Source: Pseudolabrys sp.
GTDB lineage: Bacteria; Pseudomonadota; Alphaproteobacteria; Rhizobiales; Xanthobacteraceae
Reading direction: 5' to 3'
DNA: 64,000 nt
Assembly (NCBI GenBank): GCA_019689975.1
Contig: JADGGK010000009.1
Location: 1 to 64,000, forward strand
Shown: in pieces, positions 35,079-43,549 of the stretch
Numbering within the stretch: the stretch's first letter is position 1
Layout: each line of letters starts with the position of its first letter
Made by a program: the position numbers and the translations under genes
Notes under the pieces: generated by a model
The model's input: only the letters and a program-made list of their open reading frames with translations
The model's database searches: none
Told to the model about the DNA's origin: nothing

Positions 35079-36062
35079 ATGACGATCCTGCGCCGACATC
35101 TCCTCCTTGGTGCTGCCCTTGCGCCGGCACTCGCCTGTTTCCCCTCCGCCGCCTGGGCCGCCTATCCCGAACGACCGATTCACCTGATCGTGCCTTTCGC
35201 CCCCGGCGGGAATGCGGACGTGGTCGGGCGAGTGGTGGCCGAGCAGATCGCGAAGGCTCTCGGCCAGCCGGTGGTGGTGGACAACCGCGGTGGCGCCGGC
35301 GGTTCGATCGGCGCCGAGCAGGTGGCGCGCGCGGCGCCGGACGGCTATACGCTGCTCGTCGGCTCGAACGGACCCCTCACCGTCAATCCGTTCGTTCAGG
35401 CCAGACTCGGCTATGATCCGCTCAAGGATTTCGCGCCGATCGCGCTTACGAGCTATGTGCCGCACGCAATCGTGGTCAATCCGGGCGTGCCGGCAAGGAC
35501 GATTGCCGAGCTCATCGCCCTGTCGAAGACCCAGGCGATCAATATCGCGACCAGCGGCATCGGCAGCGCCACGCACATGACGTTGGAGCGCTTCAAGGCC
35601 GCCACGGGCGCGAATCTGACCCACGTGCCGTACAAGAGCGGCGGTCAGCTTCTGCCCGACCTGTTGAGCGGTGCCGTCCAGGCGGCCATGACCGAGTTCT
35701 CCATCGCCTTGCCGCTGCACAAGAGCGGTAAGATACGCATCATCGCCGTCGCCGCGGCGCAGCGTTCGACCCTTGCACCGGAAGTCCCGACCTTCATGGA
35801 AAGCGGGGTGAAGGATTTCACCGCCGCAAGCTTCATCGGCATCGTCGCACCCGCGCACACGCCGCCGGAAGTGGTGGCGCAACTGCAGAAAGCGATCGCG
35901 CAGGGACTTACGCGCGGACCCGCACCGGACAAATTGCGTGCGATGGGTTCGGAAATCGCAACGGCCGAGGAGATGACGCCCGAGGGCTTCGCCAAATTCA
36001 TCCGCGCCGACTACGAACGCATGCGCGCCGCCGCCCGGCTCGCGGGCATCGTGCCCAAATGA
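35079..36062 (+). CDS. Bug family (TctC-like) tripartite tricarboxylate transporter substrate-binding protein
   Basis: A 327-aa periplasmic binding protein with signal peptide ending near SAAWAAYPERP. Family motifs: PIHLIVPFAPGGNADVVGRVVAEQIAKALGQPVVVDNRGGAGGSIGAEQVA, PDGYTLLVG, LTHVPYKSGGQLLPDLLSGAVQ. Bug proteins bind carboxylates such as aromatic acids, nicotinate or dicarboxylates. No TctA/TctB membrane genes are nearby, so it is an orphan receptor or uses partners elsewhere. Its start lies 7 bp beyond the ligase stop, so the two are co-transcribed. Confidence 0.93.
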   Translation: MTILRRHLLLGAALAPALACFPSAAWAAYPERPIHLIVPFAPGGNADVVGRVVAEQIAKALGQPVVVDNRGGAGGSIGAEQVARAAPDGYTLLVGSNGPLTVNPFVQARLGYDPLKDFAPIALTSYVPHAIVVNPGVPARTIAELIALSKTQAINIATSGIGSATHMTLERFKAATGANLTHVPYKSGGQLLPDLLSGAVQAAMTEFSIALPLHKSGKIRIIAVAAAQRSTLAPEVPTFMESGVKDFTAASFIGIVAPAHTPPEVVAQLQKAIAQGLTRGPAPDKLRAMGSEIATAEEMTPEGFAKFIRADYERMRAAARLAGIVPK

Positions 36063-36152
36063 TCGGTTCGGCGGCAGCCGACGCCGCGCCAGGCGCGCCA
36101 TAACGACACCGGGCGCGTCGCGGCGCACCGCATTCGGGGTTCGCCGTCGCGG

Positions 36153-37115
36153 TTACTCCGCCGCCTGCAGCGGCGTCTGCAGCTTGTCCTGCGCCGCCAC
36201 GAGGCGCTGCATGACCTTCAAGTCGCGTTCGCGCAGCGACAGACACGCATCGGCCCAGATCTGAACGATGCGGTCAAGCTCGGTGAGCGTGATGTCGTTC
36301 ACCACGCGGCCGGCCGCGTAGACGGCACGAGCGCCGACGTGCCGCCGCTTGTTCCGCTGCATGTAGTCGCGCGCGGCGTCGATGCCTTGGCCGTCGTCCA
36401 CCACCATGTGAATGAGACCCGCGTCTTTCATCTCCTGGGCGGTGTAAATGCGGCCGGAAAGCATCATCTCTTCGGCGAAGGCCGCGCTGGTGCGGCGCGA
36501 CACGAGACTGTAGGCGCCCATCCCGGGAAACAGACCGAACATGGTCTCGGGAAAGCCGAACTTGGCACTCCGTTCGGCGATGATGACGTTGAACGACAGG
36601 AGCGACTCGAACCCTCCGCCCAGCGCATCGCCCTGGGCGAGCCCGATCGTGATGAGCGGCAGACCGAGGGTCTGCATGTTTCGATAAAGTATGCGCACGC
36701 AAGATTCGCCATAGGCGACCAGTGCCGCCCTGTCACGGGCTCGGATACGGCCGAGAAAATGATCGAGATCGCCGCCGAGGCTGAACACGCCGGGCGTACG
36801 CGACCCGAGCAGCAAATAACGAATGTCGTCGGGACGATCGGCGAACATGGCCGCGATGCCGCGCTGCCATGCGTGAAAATCCTCGAGGAAGTCGGGATTG
36901 TAGCTTGGCCGGCCGCGCGGCCGCATGAATGTCCAGAGCGCTCCGGCCTGTTCGTCCCAGGACACTTCGAGCTGCTCGAGCTTGAACAGCTTCCGAACCG
37001 CGGCCCCTTTCATAAGGTCGATCACCGGGGCTGCAGGCTCCGCCGAAACCGCGGACAAAGGTTCCTCAGCTCCCGAGACCGCCGGCGCAACGTGCGACCA
37101 CGCAAGGTTTGTCAT
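36153..37115 (-). CDS. rpfF: RpfF-like crotonase: probable DSF (diffusible signal factor) synthase
   Basis: A 320-aa crotonase-fold protein matching RpfF over its length: LWTFMRPRGRPSYNPDFLEDF, GVFSLGGDLDHFLGRIRARDR, LAQGDALGGGFESLLSFNVIIAERSAKFGFPETMFGLFPGMGAYSL, ILSGR-like MMLSGRIYTAQEM, and VDDGQG. The two catalytic glutamates of RpfF (E141 and E161 in Xanthomonas, 20 residues apart) correspond to E170 and E190 here. RpfF enzymes cleave and dehydrate 3-hydroxyacyl-ACP to release cis-2-unsaturated fatty-acid signals. A 45-residue N-terminal extension (Ala/Pro-rich) is extra. The gene is divergent from a PAS-GGDEF-EAL gene. A duplicated 13-bp unit with the ribosome-binding site stands right before the ATG. 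Confidence 0.88.
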   Translation of the reverse strand: MTNLAWSHVAPAVSGAEEPLSAVSAEPAAPVIDLMKGAAVRKLFKLEQLEVSWDEQAGALWTFMRPRGRPSYNPDFLEDFHAWQRGIAAMFADRPDDIRYLLLGSRTPGVFSLGGDLDHFLGRIRARDRAALVAYGESCVRILYRNMQTLGLPLITIGLAQGDALGGGFESLLSFNVIIAERSAKFGFPETMFGLFPGMGAYSLVSRRTSAAFAEEMMLSGRIYTAQEMKDAGLIHMVVDDGQGIDAARDYMQRNKRRHVGARAVYAAGRVVNDITLTELDRIVQIWADACLSLRERDLKVMQRLVAAQDKLQTPLQAAE

Positions 37116-37116
37116 T

Positions 37117-37142
37117 TTCTGTCACCGGATTCTGTCACCGGA
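37117..37142 (-). repeat. Tandem duplication of the rpfF ribosome-binding-site segment
   Basis: The 13-bp unit TTCTGTCACCGGA (plus strand) occurs twice without gap (37117-37129, 37130-37142). On the minus strand each copy carries GGTGA. The proximal copy sits 6 bp before the rpfF ATG and probably serves as Shine-Dalgarno, so the site is duplicated. Confidence 0.8.
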
Positions 37143-37524
37143 TTAACTCTTTCTTTACCCTAACAGAAAGTTGCAATTTCGACAACAATGCACTTGCGCG
37201 TTAACCAATCTTCGGGATCCACGGGTCAATGTCCGCGGCCGCGATCCGTCGAAAAAAGCGCGAAAATACTCGCCGCCTTCAAATTAACTACGAACGAAAG
37301 TCGCGCTTCCGCAGCCCGGCGGCAAATCGTTTGCGCCCGCCGCGGCGTCGCCTGTTAGGAGCATGCTCCCATCCGGCGACCCGCGCGGGATCATCGGATT
37401 TTAAGAAAATCGCCCCGGGCGATTTTAGCCGTCGTTCATCAAGACCGGCGATAGGCGGCGCGATTTGCCCCCTGTTGAACAATGGCCGCTAGGATCGTCG
37501 GCTGAACAAGGCCGCGCAGAACCA
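37143..37524. promoter_or_regulatory. Divergent rpfF / PAS-GGDEF-EAL regulatory region
   Basis: A 382-bp shared upstream region. At 37143-37158 there is TTAA-N7-TTTAC, one base from the CtrA consensus TTAA-N7-TTAAC. At 37406-37426 a near-perfect palindrome has arms AAAATCGC and GCGATTTT (8 bp) around CCCGG. No gene is seen inside. The palindrome is either a regulator site or an mRNA leader hairpin of the PAS-GGDEF-EAL gene. Confidence 0.5.
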
Positions 37525-39873
37525 ATGATCTTTAGGAAGCTGATGGAGATCCGCCGAGCGGATGCGGAGCTGCCGCCCGAAATCCGCGCCGCGCTGGTCG
37601 AATCGCTCTTTGCGCCGATCGCCTCGCTTACCGTGGGGGCCATCGCCTGCTCCATCACCGGGGCGGCCGTGGCTCTGCGCGTCGGCGATGATTGGATTTT
37701 GGCGAATTCCGTCGCCATTTTCGTGATTGGAATGCTGCGCGTCGCCTCCGCAGTTTTCTACCGCCGTTACAAGCAGGCCGCGGATCAGCCGAAAGTCATC
37801 AGGCGATGGGAGCTCATCTACGAAACCGGCGCCTGGGGATTTTCCGCTTTGCTCGGATTGTTGTGCTGGCTCACGCTCATCGACACAAGTGACGGCGCGC
37901 TGCAGCTTGCCGTGACCACGACCGCGGCCGGCTATGCCGCGGGCATCTCCGGTCGCAATGCCGGGCGCCCCGTGATCGCGCTCGGCCAGCTCACGCTTAC
38001 CGCTTTGCCGCTGGCGGTCGCGCTGTTCACCTATCCCGACTGGGTGCACAGATCCCTGGGTTTCGTGGTCATCCTGTTCATCTACGGGATGATCGACATC
38101 ACGCTTTCGATTCGCGACGTCATCATCCAGGCGCTGATCATGACGCGCAAGGAAGCCGCCCTCGCCGCCCGCTTCGAGGAACAGGTCCGGCGCTTCGACA
38201 TTGCCCTCAACAACATGTCGCACGGACTGTGCATGCTCGACCAACGCGACCGTCTGCAGGTCTGGAACGAGCGATTCCTCGAACTGCTGCACTTGCAGAA
38301 TGCTCCGGTGCGCGTAGGCATGACCATTCCCGAGCTCGTGCGACATAGCCTGCGTGCCGGCAATCTGAAGGGTCGACGCATCAAGGAGGTATTCGCCGAG
38401 ATCACGCGTGCTCTACAGCAGAACAACTTCGATCAGATTCAGGTCTCGCCCGACGGCGAGCGCACGCTGGCTCTGTCACGCCAGATGATGGTCGACGGCG
38501 GCTCGGTGGTGATCCTCGAGGACGTGACGGAACGGAAGCGCGCGCAAGAACGCATCGCTCACCTTGCGCGCTATGACGAGCTCACCGGATTGGCAAACCG
38601 CCGCCAGTTCCATGAACGCATCAATGCGATCTTGGCGACGCTCAATGAACGCGACAGCTGTCTTACCATTCATCTTATCGATCTCGACCGATTCAAATCC
38701 GTCAACGACACGCTCGGCCATCCGATCGGCGACAAGTTGCTGCGTGAAGTCGCGCGTCGGCTGAGCGCCGTGATCCGTCCCACCGACATGATCACGCGTC
38801 TCGGTGGCGACGAGTTCGTCGTGCTGCAGACTGGAACCGAGCGCCGACAGGACGCCCAATGGTTGGCGCAAAGGCTTGTCAAGGCCCTGGCCGAGCCGTT
38901 CGACATCGACGGTCATCGCATCGACCTCGGCGCCTCGATCGGCATTGCCATGGCCCCGGGCGACGGCGTGGATGCCGACGAGCTGCTCAAAAAAGCGGAT
39001 ATGGCGCTCTATGCGGCCAAGAGCGAAGGCGGGGGCGGTCACTGTTTCTTCGCCTCGGAGATGGAGGAGGCCGTGCAGGCGCGACGCGCGCTCGAGCTCG
39101 ACCTGCGCGAGGCCATCGGGACGGACCAGTTCGAGCTGTTTTTCCAACCGCTCGTCGATCTGCGCAGCGGCCGGATCACGACCTGCGAGGCGCTCGTGCG
39201 CTGGGTTCATCCCATCCGCGGCAACGTGCCTCCGGCCGTGTTCATTCCCATCGCGGAAGAGACCGGGCTCATCATCAGGCTCGGCGAGTGGGTACTCGAG
39301 CGGGCCTGCCGAGAGGCGGCAAGCTGGCCGCACGGCGTCAAGGTGGCGGTCAATCTCTCGCCGGTGCAATTCCGCGACCGCGGACTCGCACTCACCGTCA
39401 TCTCGGCCTTGGCCAAGTCGGGCCTCAAGGCGCAGCGGCTTGAGATCGAGATCACCGAGCGTGTGCTCCTCGAGGAGAGCGACTGCACGTTCGCCGTCAT
39501 GGAGCAGCTTAAAAATCTCGGCATCGGCATCTCGCTGGACGACTTCGGCACGGGTTATTCGTCGCTCAATTACCTGCGACAGTTTCCGTTCCACAAGATT
39601 AAGATTGATCAATCTTTCATCCGCGATCTCGGCGAGAAAGGTGAGGCACGCTCGATCATCTCCGCCGTCGCCAGTCTCGGCGCGAGCCTGGACAAAATTG
39701 TCGTCGCCGAGGGCATCGAGACGGAAGAGCAGTCGGCTCTCGCGCGTGCACAAGGATGCCACGAGGGGCAGGGACATTTCTTCGGCGAGCCGGTGACGGC
39801 CGACGCGATGCGCCGGCGGCTTGAATCCTGCCCCGCGATGCGCGTGACCGACCAGGCTCCGATGGTGGCCTGA
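37525..39873 (+). CDS. Membrane-anchored PAS-GGDEF-EAL cyclic di-GMP enzyme
   Basis: A 782-aa protein. About six N-terminal transmembrane helices (residues about 20-205) are followed by a PAS domain (FDIALNNMSHGLCMLDQRDRLQVWNERFLELL). Next is a GGDEF domain with intact RLGGDEFVVL and an inhibitory I-site RPTD five residues before it, so it can be a diguanylate cyclase with product inhibition. Last is an EAL domain with CEALVRWVHP, ITERVLLEE, DDFGTGYSSLNYL and EGIETEEQ, so a phosphodiesterase is also possible. ATG 37525 was chosen; TTG 37465 would add 20 residues. It is divergent from the RpfF-like gene and is a candidate to couple DSF sensing to cyclic di-GMP (inference). It lacks an RpfR-type N-terminal domain that I can recognise. 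Confidence 0.93.
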   Translation: MIFRKLMEIRRADAELPPEIRAALVESLFAPIASLTVGAIACSITGAAVALRVGDDWILANSVAIFVIGMLRVASAVFYRRYKQAADQPKVIRRWELIYETGAWGFSALLGLLCWLTLIDTSDGALQLAVTTTAAGYAAGISGRNAGRPVIALGQLTLTALPLAVALFTYPDWVHRSLGFVVILFIYGMIDITLSIRDVIIQALIMTRKEAALAARFEEQVRRFDIALNNMSHGLCMLDQRDRLQVWNERFLELLHLQNAPVRVGMTIPELVRHSLRAGNLKGRRIKEVFAEITRALQQNNFDQIQVSPDGERTLALSRQMMVDGGSVVILEDVTERKRAQERIAHLARYDELTGLANRRQFHERINAILATLNERDSCLTIHLIDLDRFKSVNDTLGHPIGDKLLREVARRLSAVIRPTDMITRLGGDEFVVLQTGTERRQDAQWLAQRLVKALAEPFDIDGHRIDLGASIGIAMAPGDGVDADELLKKADMALYAAKSEGGGGHCFFASEMEEAVQARRALELDLREAIGTDQFELFFQPLVDLRSGRITTCEALVRWVHPIRGNVPPAVFIPIAEETGLIIRLGEWVLERACREAASWPHGVKVAVNLSPVQFRDRGLALTVISALAKSGLKAQRLEIEITERVLLEESDCTFAVMEQLKNLGIGISLDDFGTGYSSLNYLRQFPFHKIKIDQSFIRDLGEKGEARSIISAVASLGASLDKIVVAEGIETEEQSALARAQGCHEGQGHFFGEPVTADAMRRRLESCPAMRVTDQAPMVA

Positions 39874-39943
39874 ACAATAGTTGCGGCACCCGCCGCCGAA
39901 CTTGATTGCCAAGACCACCGGGGCCGGCAATAGATGGCCCGGC

Positions 39944-40783
39944 ATGGTGCCGCGACCCCCCTTCCACGAACCCTTGTCGCGACTGGCGACCTGGTCAGGC
40001 CGGCTGGCGCTGTTCGCGTTGGCGGTCGCAGGTCTATCGGTCGTCGTCGTTCGGTCCGATCTGCTGGAGGTTGGCCCGGCGCTCGCGGCATTCGCGGCCG
40101 CGCTGGCGCTGGCCGGACTTGCCGTGCTTCTGGCGTTCGCCGCATTCGTACGCATTTGGCAGCATGGGCATGCCGGTTTCGGTCGTGCCCTGGGCGGGTT
40201 CGTCCTCGGTTGCGCGCTGCTTGTCTATCCCGCCTATCTCGGTTACCGCGCGATCAGCCTGCCCGCATTGACCGACATCACGAGCGACCCCGCCGATCCG
40301 CCGCCCTTCGTCGCGCTCGCGGGCCAGCGGCCGCCGAACCGCCGCGCCTATCCCGGACCTGCTGCCGCGGCGCGTCAAAAGACCGCCTATCCCGACCTTG
40401 TGCCGTTGGAAGAGGACATCGCCCCCCAAGAGGCCTATCGCATCGTGCTCGGCCTCGTCATCCGCCGCAAATGGCAGGTCGTCGACGCGCATCCCCCGGG
40501 GGGAGCACGTCGGGACGGTACCGTGGAAGCGATCGCGCGCTCGCCGATCATGGGATTGCGTGACGACGTCGTGATCCGCATCCGCCCCGCCGCGGGCGGC
40601 ACGACGATCGACATGCGCTCCGCGTCCCGCTTCGGGCCGCACGACTTTGGCGCCAATGCCGCGCGCATCCGCAGTCTGTTCGACGATATCGACGACGCCG
40701 TCGGCAATCTTCCGCCCGAGTCCGCGGCGCCGGAAAAGAAGCCGCCGGCAAAACGCCCGACGCCTCGCACGCCGCCACGCTAA
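39944..40783 (+). CDS. DUF1499 domain membrane protein
   Basis: A 279-aa protein with three N-terminal hydrophobic helices (LALFALAVAGLSVVVV, AALALAGLAVLLAFAAFV, ALGGFVLGCALLVYPAYLG) and a C-terminal DUF1499 domain (TDITSDPADPPPF, TVEAIARSPIMGLRDDVVIRIRPAAGGTTIDMRSASRFGPHDFGANAARIRSLFDDI). Function unknown. The extreme C-terminus is Pro/Lys/Arg-rich. ATG 39944 chosen; TTG 39881 is possible. It lies 70 bp after the PAS-GGDEF-EAL gene in the same direction. Confidence 0.88.
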   Translation: MVPRPPFHEPLSRLATWSGRLALFALAVAGLSVVVVRSDLLEVGPALAAFAAALALAGLAVLLAFAAFVRIWQHGHAGFGRALGGFVLGCALLVYPAYLGYRAISLPALTDITSDPADPPPFVALAGQRPPNRRAYPGPAAAARQKTAYPDLVPLEEDIAPQEAYRIVLGLVIRRKWQVVDAHPPGGARRDGTVEAIARSPIMGLRDDVVIRIRPAAGGTTIDMRSASRFGPHDFGANAARIRSLFDDIDDAVGNLPPESAAPEKKPPAKRPTPRTPPR

Positions 40784-40965
40784 CGCGAATCACACCGATT
40801 TCGTGCCATTGGCCCTCTTCGCGAGCGCGCCACAGAGACATCATCGGCAAACCTGCTCGCGCGCCCGATGGGGCGACGACTGATCGGTTTTCCGTCCGGA
40901 GTCGCGCGCGCCGGCGACCCGGGCAGGCACGACGAGAGGAGATCAACGCAGCGCGCCGCGGCGGC

Positions 40966-41880
40966 CTATGTTTTCAGGCGATACACCTTGTCGATTGCGG
41001 GTTCGCCATCCGTTGCCACACGACCGCGGGCCACCAGATCTTCGAGATGCGCAAGTACCGACAATCGCGCGGCACCGGAGAGACGCGGGTCGAGCCCGAC
41101 ATAGATCGAGTCCACCAGCGATGCAATGCTGCTCGCGCCCTTGGCGAGCTGATGGAGAATCGCGGCCTCGCGCGCCTTGCGGTGAAGAATATAGGCATTG
41201 ACGAAACGCGGGGCGTTGGCGACGACCGGTCCGTGACCGGGGAAATAAATCTGCTCGCCGCGGCGCGCGAGCTTGTCCAGCGAGGCCATGTAATCGTTCA
41301 TGGCGCCGTCGGGCGGCGCCACGATCGATGTCGACCAGGCCATCACGTGGTCGCCGACGAACAAGACGTTCGCCTCGCGCCATGCGAAAGCCATGTGATT
41401 GGCGGTATGGCCGGGCGTCGCCACGGCCTCGATGGTCCAGCCGTGGCCGGAGATCGTTTCGCCGTCCTTGAGTGCAATGTCGGGTCTGAAATCGCGGTCG
41501 GCGCTCGCGTCCAGAGGGTTGTGTTCGCCGATATGCAAAGGCCGAGCCGCGCGATGCGGGCCTTCGGCATAGATCGCGGCGCCGGTCGCCGATTTGACCG
41601 CGGATGCGGCCGGTGAGTGGTCGCGGTGCGTGTGGGTGACAAAAATATGCGTCACGGTTTCCCCTCGCACCGCATCGAGCAGCGCCTGGATATGCCCGGG
41701 ATCGTTCGGCCCGGGATCGACGATCGCGACCTTGCCGCGGCCGAGGATGTAGCTCACCGTGCCCTTGAAAGTGAAGGGACCCGGATTGTTCGCCATCACG
41801 CGGCGCACGCCCGGCATCGGCGCATCGAGCCTGCCGGGAACCAGATCTAGCGTCTTGTCGAAGGGAATGTCGTCGTTCAT
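40966..41880 (-). CDS. MBL-fold metallo-hydrolase (LACTB2-like)
   Basis: A 304-aa metallo-beta-lactamase-fold hydrolase. The Zn motif is VTHTHRDHSPAAS (H-x-H-x-D-H, about residues 81-86). Other ligands are in ATPGHTANHM (His), VGDHVMAWST (Asp) and YFPGHGPVV (His). The C-terminal winged-helix-like segment (HRKAREAAILHQLAKGASSIASLVDSIYVGLDP) is typical of the LACTB2/beta-CASP-free subgroup, some of which are nucleases or thioester hydrolases. Substrate not known. It is a single minus-strand gene. Confidence 0.9.
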   Translation of the reverse strand: MNDDIPFDKTLDLVPGRLDAPMPGVRRVMANNPGPFTFKGTVSYILGRGKVAIVDPGPNDPGHIQALLDAVRGETVTHIFVTHTHRDHSPAASAVKSATGAAIYAEGPHRAARPLHIGEHNPLDASADRDFRPDIALKDGETISGHGWTIEAVATPGHTANHMAFAWREANVLFVGDHVMAWSTSIVAPPDGAMNDYMASLDKLARRGEQIYFPGHGPVVANAPRFVNAYILHRKAREAAILHQLAKGASSIASLVDSIYVGLDPRLSGAARLSVLAHLEDLVARGRVATDGEPAIDKVYRLKT

Positions 41881-42155
41881 GGCAAGGGAGCGGGTCGACC
41901 TCGCGCCCGTGTCCGTACCGTGGGCGCCGATTCCGGGAAACTGACCGCGCGCCGGAGGAGCGCCCGGCAGATGCGGCGCGGCACTCTAGACGGATCGCAC
42001 GTCGATGTCACACGCTTCCATCGCCGGCCCGGCGGCGAGAGGTCGCGCCGCCTTTTCGAGCAACCGACCGGACGCCCGGCGCGGTCGTCGTTGCGTCGAT
42101 CAAGCCCCGCAATCGAGGCTGGGGAACGACAGCATGCGCATTCCTAGCGGCCTGA

Positions 42156-42479
42156 TCAACGTACCACCAGAACGCCGTTCGTCTCCTGGTGGAAATCGTC
42201 GAAAAAACGGTAGCGCCCGGGCGCAAGCGGCCGCAAGCGAACGATGCCTTCGCCGTTACCCGTCACCACTTTCTCGACGCGCAGGCTGACGCTCTCGAAT
42301 TCCATCGGTGTCGGATCAAGGTTCCTGATACGCAGCACGATCGGCACGTTGGACGGCGCGCTGATCTCGGCGGGGTGGAAGCGGTGATCCTTGACGCTGA
42401 GCGCGATATTCACTGCCTGCTGCGCATGCACCGCACCGATCATCGAAAGCAGCGCGACCGCCGACACAATAGCTCTCAT
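42156..42479 (-). CDS. Exported cupredoxin-domain protein
   Basis: A 107-aa protein with signal peptide MRAIVSAVALLSMIGAVHAQ and a cupredoxin-like beta sandwich (FHPAEISAPSNVPIVLRIRNLDPTPMEFES, LAPGRYRFFDDFHQETNGVLVV). The usual type-1 copper Cys is absent, and the His/Met set is partial (H and M present), so it may bind copper differently or not at all. It starts 13 bp after the stop of the beta-barrel gene on the same strand, so the two form an operon, probably for metal handling in the periplasm (inference). Confidence 0.85.
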   Translation of the reverse strand: MRAIVSAVALLSMIGAVHAQQAVNIALSVKDHRFHPAEISAPSNVPIVLRIRNLDPTPMEFESVSLRVEKVVTGNGEGIVRLRPLAPGRYRFFDDFHQETNGVLVVR

Positions 42480-42492
42480 GGCACGAACTCCT

Positions 42493-43395
42493 TCAGAACT
42501 CGGCGGCAACCTTCAACTTGAAACGATGGTGCGAGAATTCCGAGAGATTGAGCCTCGCCGCGGGCACCTCGACGTCGCTGCCGCGCAGTTGCACGTTCCA
42601 AGCGGCCTTCACGAACATCTTCGGATTGAGTTGAATGAAAAGCGTCGGGCCGGCATAGACCGCATCGCCGGTGAAACTGTTGAACCAGGCGCCGTCATAG
42701 TGGCGCAGGTACCACAGCTCGCCTCCCGCCAGCACCGAGGGCAGGACCCGATAGGCAAGCGCAGCGGAGAGGCCGGCTTTCGATTCCATTTCCCATCCGG
42801 CCCCGACGTGATCCGGATCGCGGGTGCCCTCCGGCTCGTAAAGCAGATTGGCGGCGAAATAAAGCCGCTGCGGCACCAGCTCGAGATCGGCATTGAGTTT
42901 GAGCTCAAGTTCGACGTTAGTGACGCGCTCGCCGCCGGTCTCGTCGACGCGCCGCCACTCGGGCTCGGCCGACAGGGTCACCGACCAGGGAGAGGAAGGA
43001 CCGCGTTCGACGAGCAGGTAGCGCAGCTCCCCGAATAATCCCCCGAATTCGAACCGGCTGCGGTCGTCGAGACCGGGCACGTCGCGGATGCTGTGGGCGG
43101 AGGCGAAAGGACCGAACTCGAATTGCACGTATTGGTTGGGCGTGAACTCGAACTCGAGTTTGGTTTCGCTTCCCCAATAACGTCCGCCGCCTTTGCCCAG
43201 ACGTGCTTCCGTATCAAGCGACACTTCCTTTTCCCCTTCGAGACCGATGCCCGAACCTTCGGTAAAGCCGAAAACATATTTCGTCTCGATATCGCGCAAC
43301 GTGGAAGCGTCGTCCTGCGCATGGACCGCCGAAGGCGCGACGAATAGCAGCGCGGCGACTTGCAGACTCGCCGCAGCGAGGTAACGGAAGGACAT
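42493..43395 (-). CDS. Outer-membrane beta-barrel-like exported protein
   Basis: A 300-aa protein with a signal peptide (YLAAASLQVAALLFVAPSAVHAQ) and a long series of alternating amphipathic strands (YWGSETKLEFEFTPNQYVQFEFGPF, VTNVELELKLNADLELVPQRLYF, YAGPTLFIQLNPKMFVKAAWNVQL). It ends in ...HHRFKLKVAAEF, with the terminal Phe typical of outer-membrane barrels. No specific family is assigned. Its operon partner is the cupredoxin-domain protein 13 bp downstream, which suggests a metal-related envelope role. It could alternatively be a transporter of the copper-resistance type. Confidence 0.7.
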   Translation of the reverse strand: MSFRYLAAASLQVAALLFVAPSAVHAQDDASTLRDIETKYVFGFTEGSGIGLEGEKEVSLDTEARLGKGGGRYWGSETKLEFEFTPNQYVQFEFGPFASAHSIRDVPGLDDRSRFEFGGLFGELRYLLVERGPSSPWSVTLSAEPEWRRVDETGGERVTNVELELKLNADLELVPQRLYFAANLLYEPEGTRDPDHVGAGWEMESKAGLSAALAYRVLPSVLAGGELWYLRHYDGAWFNSFTGDAVYAGPTLFIQLNPKMFVKAAWNVQLRGSDVEVPAARLNLSEFSHHRFKLKVAAEF

Positions 43396-43516
43396 GGGTC
43401 ATGGCTCCGAATGCGAGGATTGCCTTCGCCCACGCGAACACGCGTGTCCATAAAAAATTTCATTCGCAGCAAAGATTGGAGCGATTCAAATTCTGAGTTT
43501 TTCTAATTTCAAATCG

Positions 43517-43546
43517 GTGCACGGCGATGCGCGTCTTGCCGTGCAC
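43517..43546 (-). terminator. Hairpin after the IlvD/Edd dehydratase gene
   Basis: Perfect 9-bp stem GTGCACGGC / GCCGTGCAC with a 12-nt loop, 3 bp beyond the dehydratase stop on the minus strand. It is followed by an A/T-rich CGATTTGAAATTAGAAAAAC without a strict T tract. Probable end of the TRAP-dehydratase operon. Confidence 0.5.
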
Positions 43547-43549
43547 TGA

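Noticed and set aside
33359-35080. 573-codon minus-strand open frame opposite the acyl-CoA ligase
   Set aside because: Antisense shadow; the plus strand carries a complete ANL ligase with all motifs.
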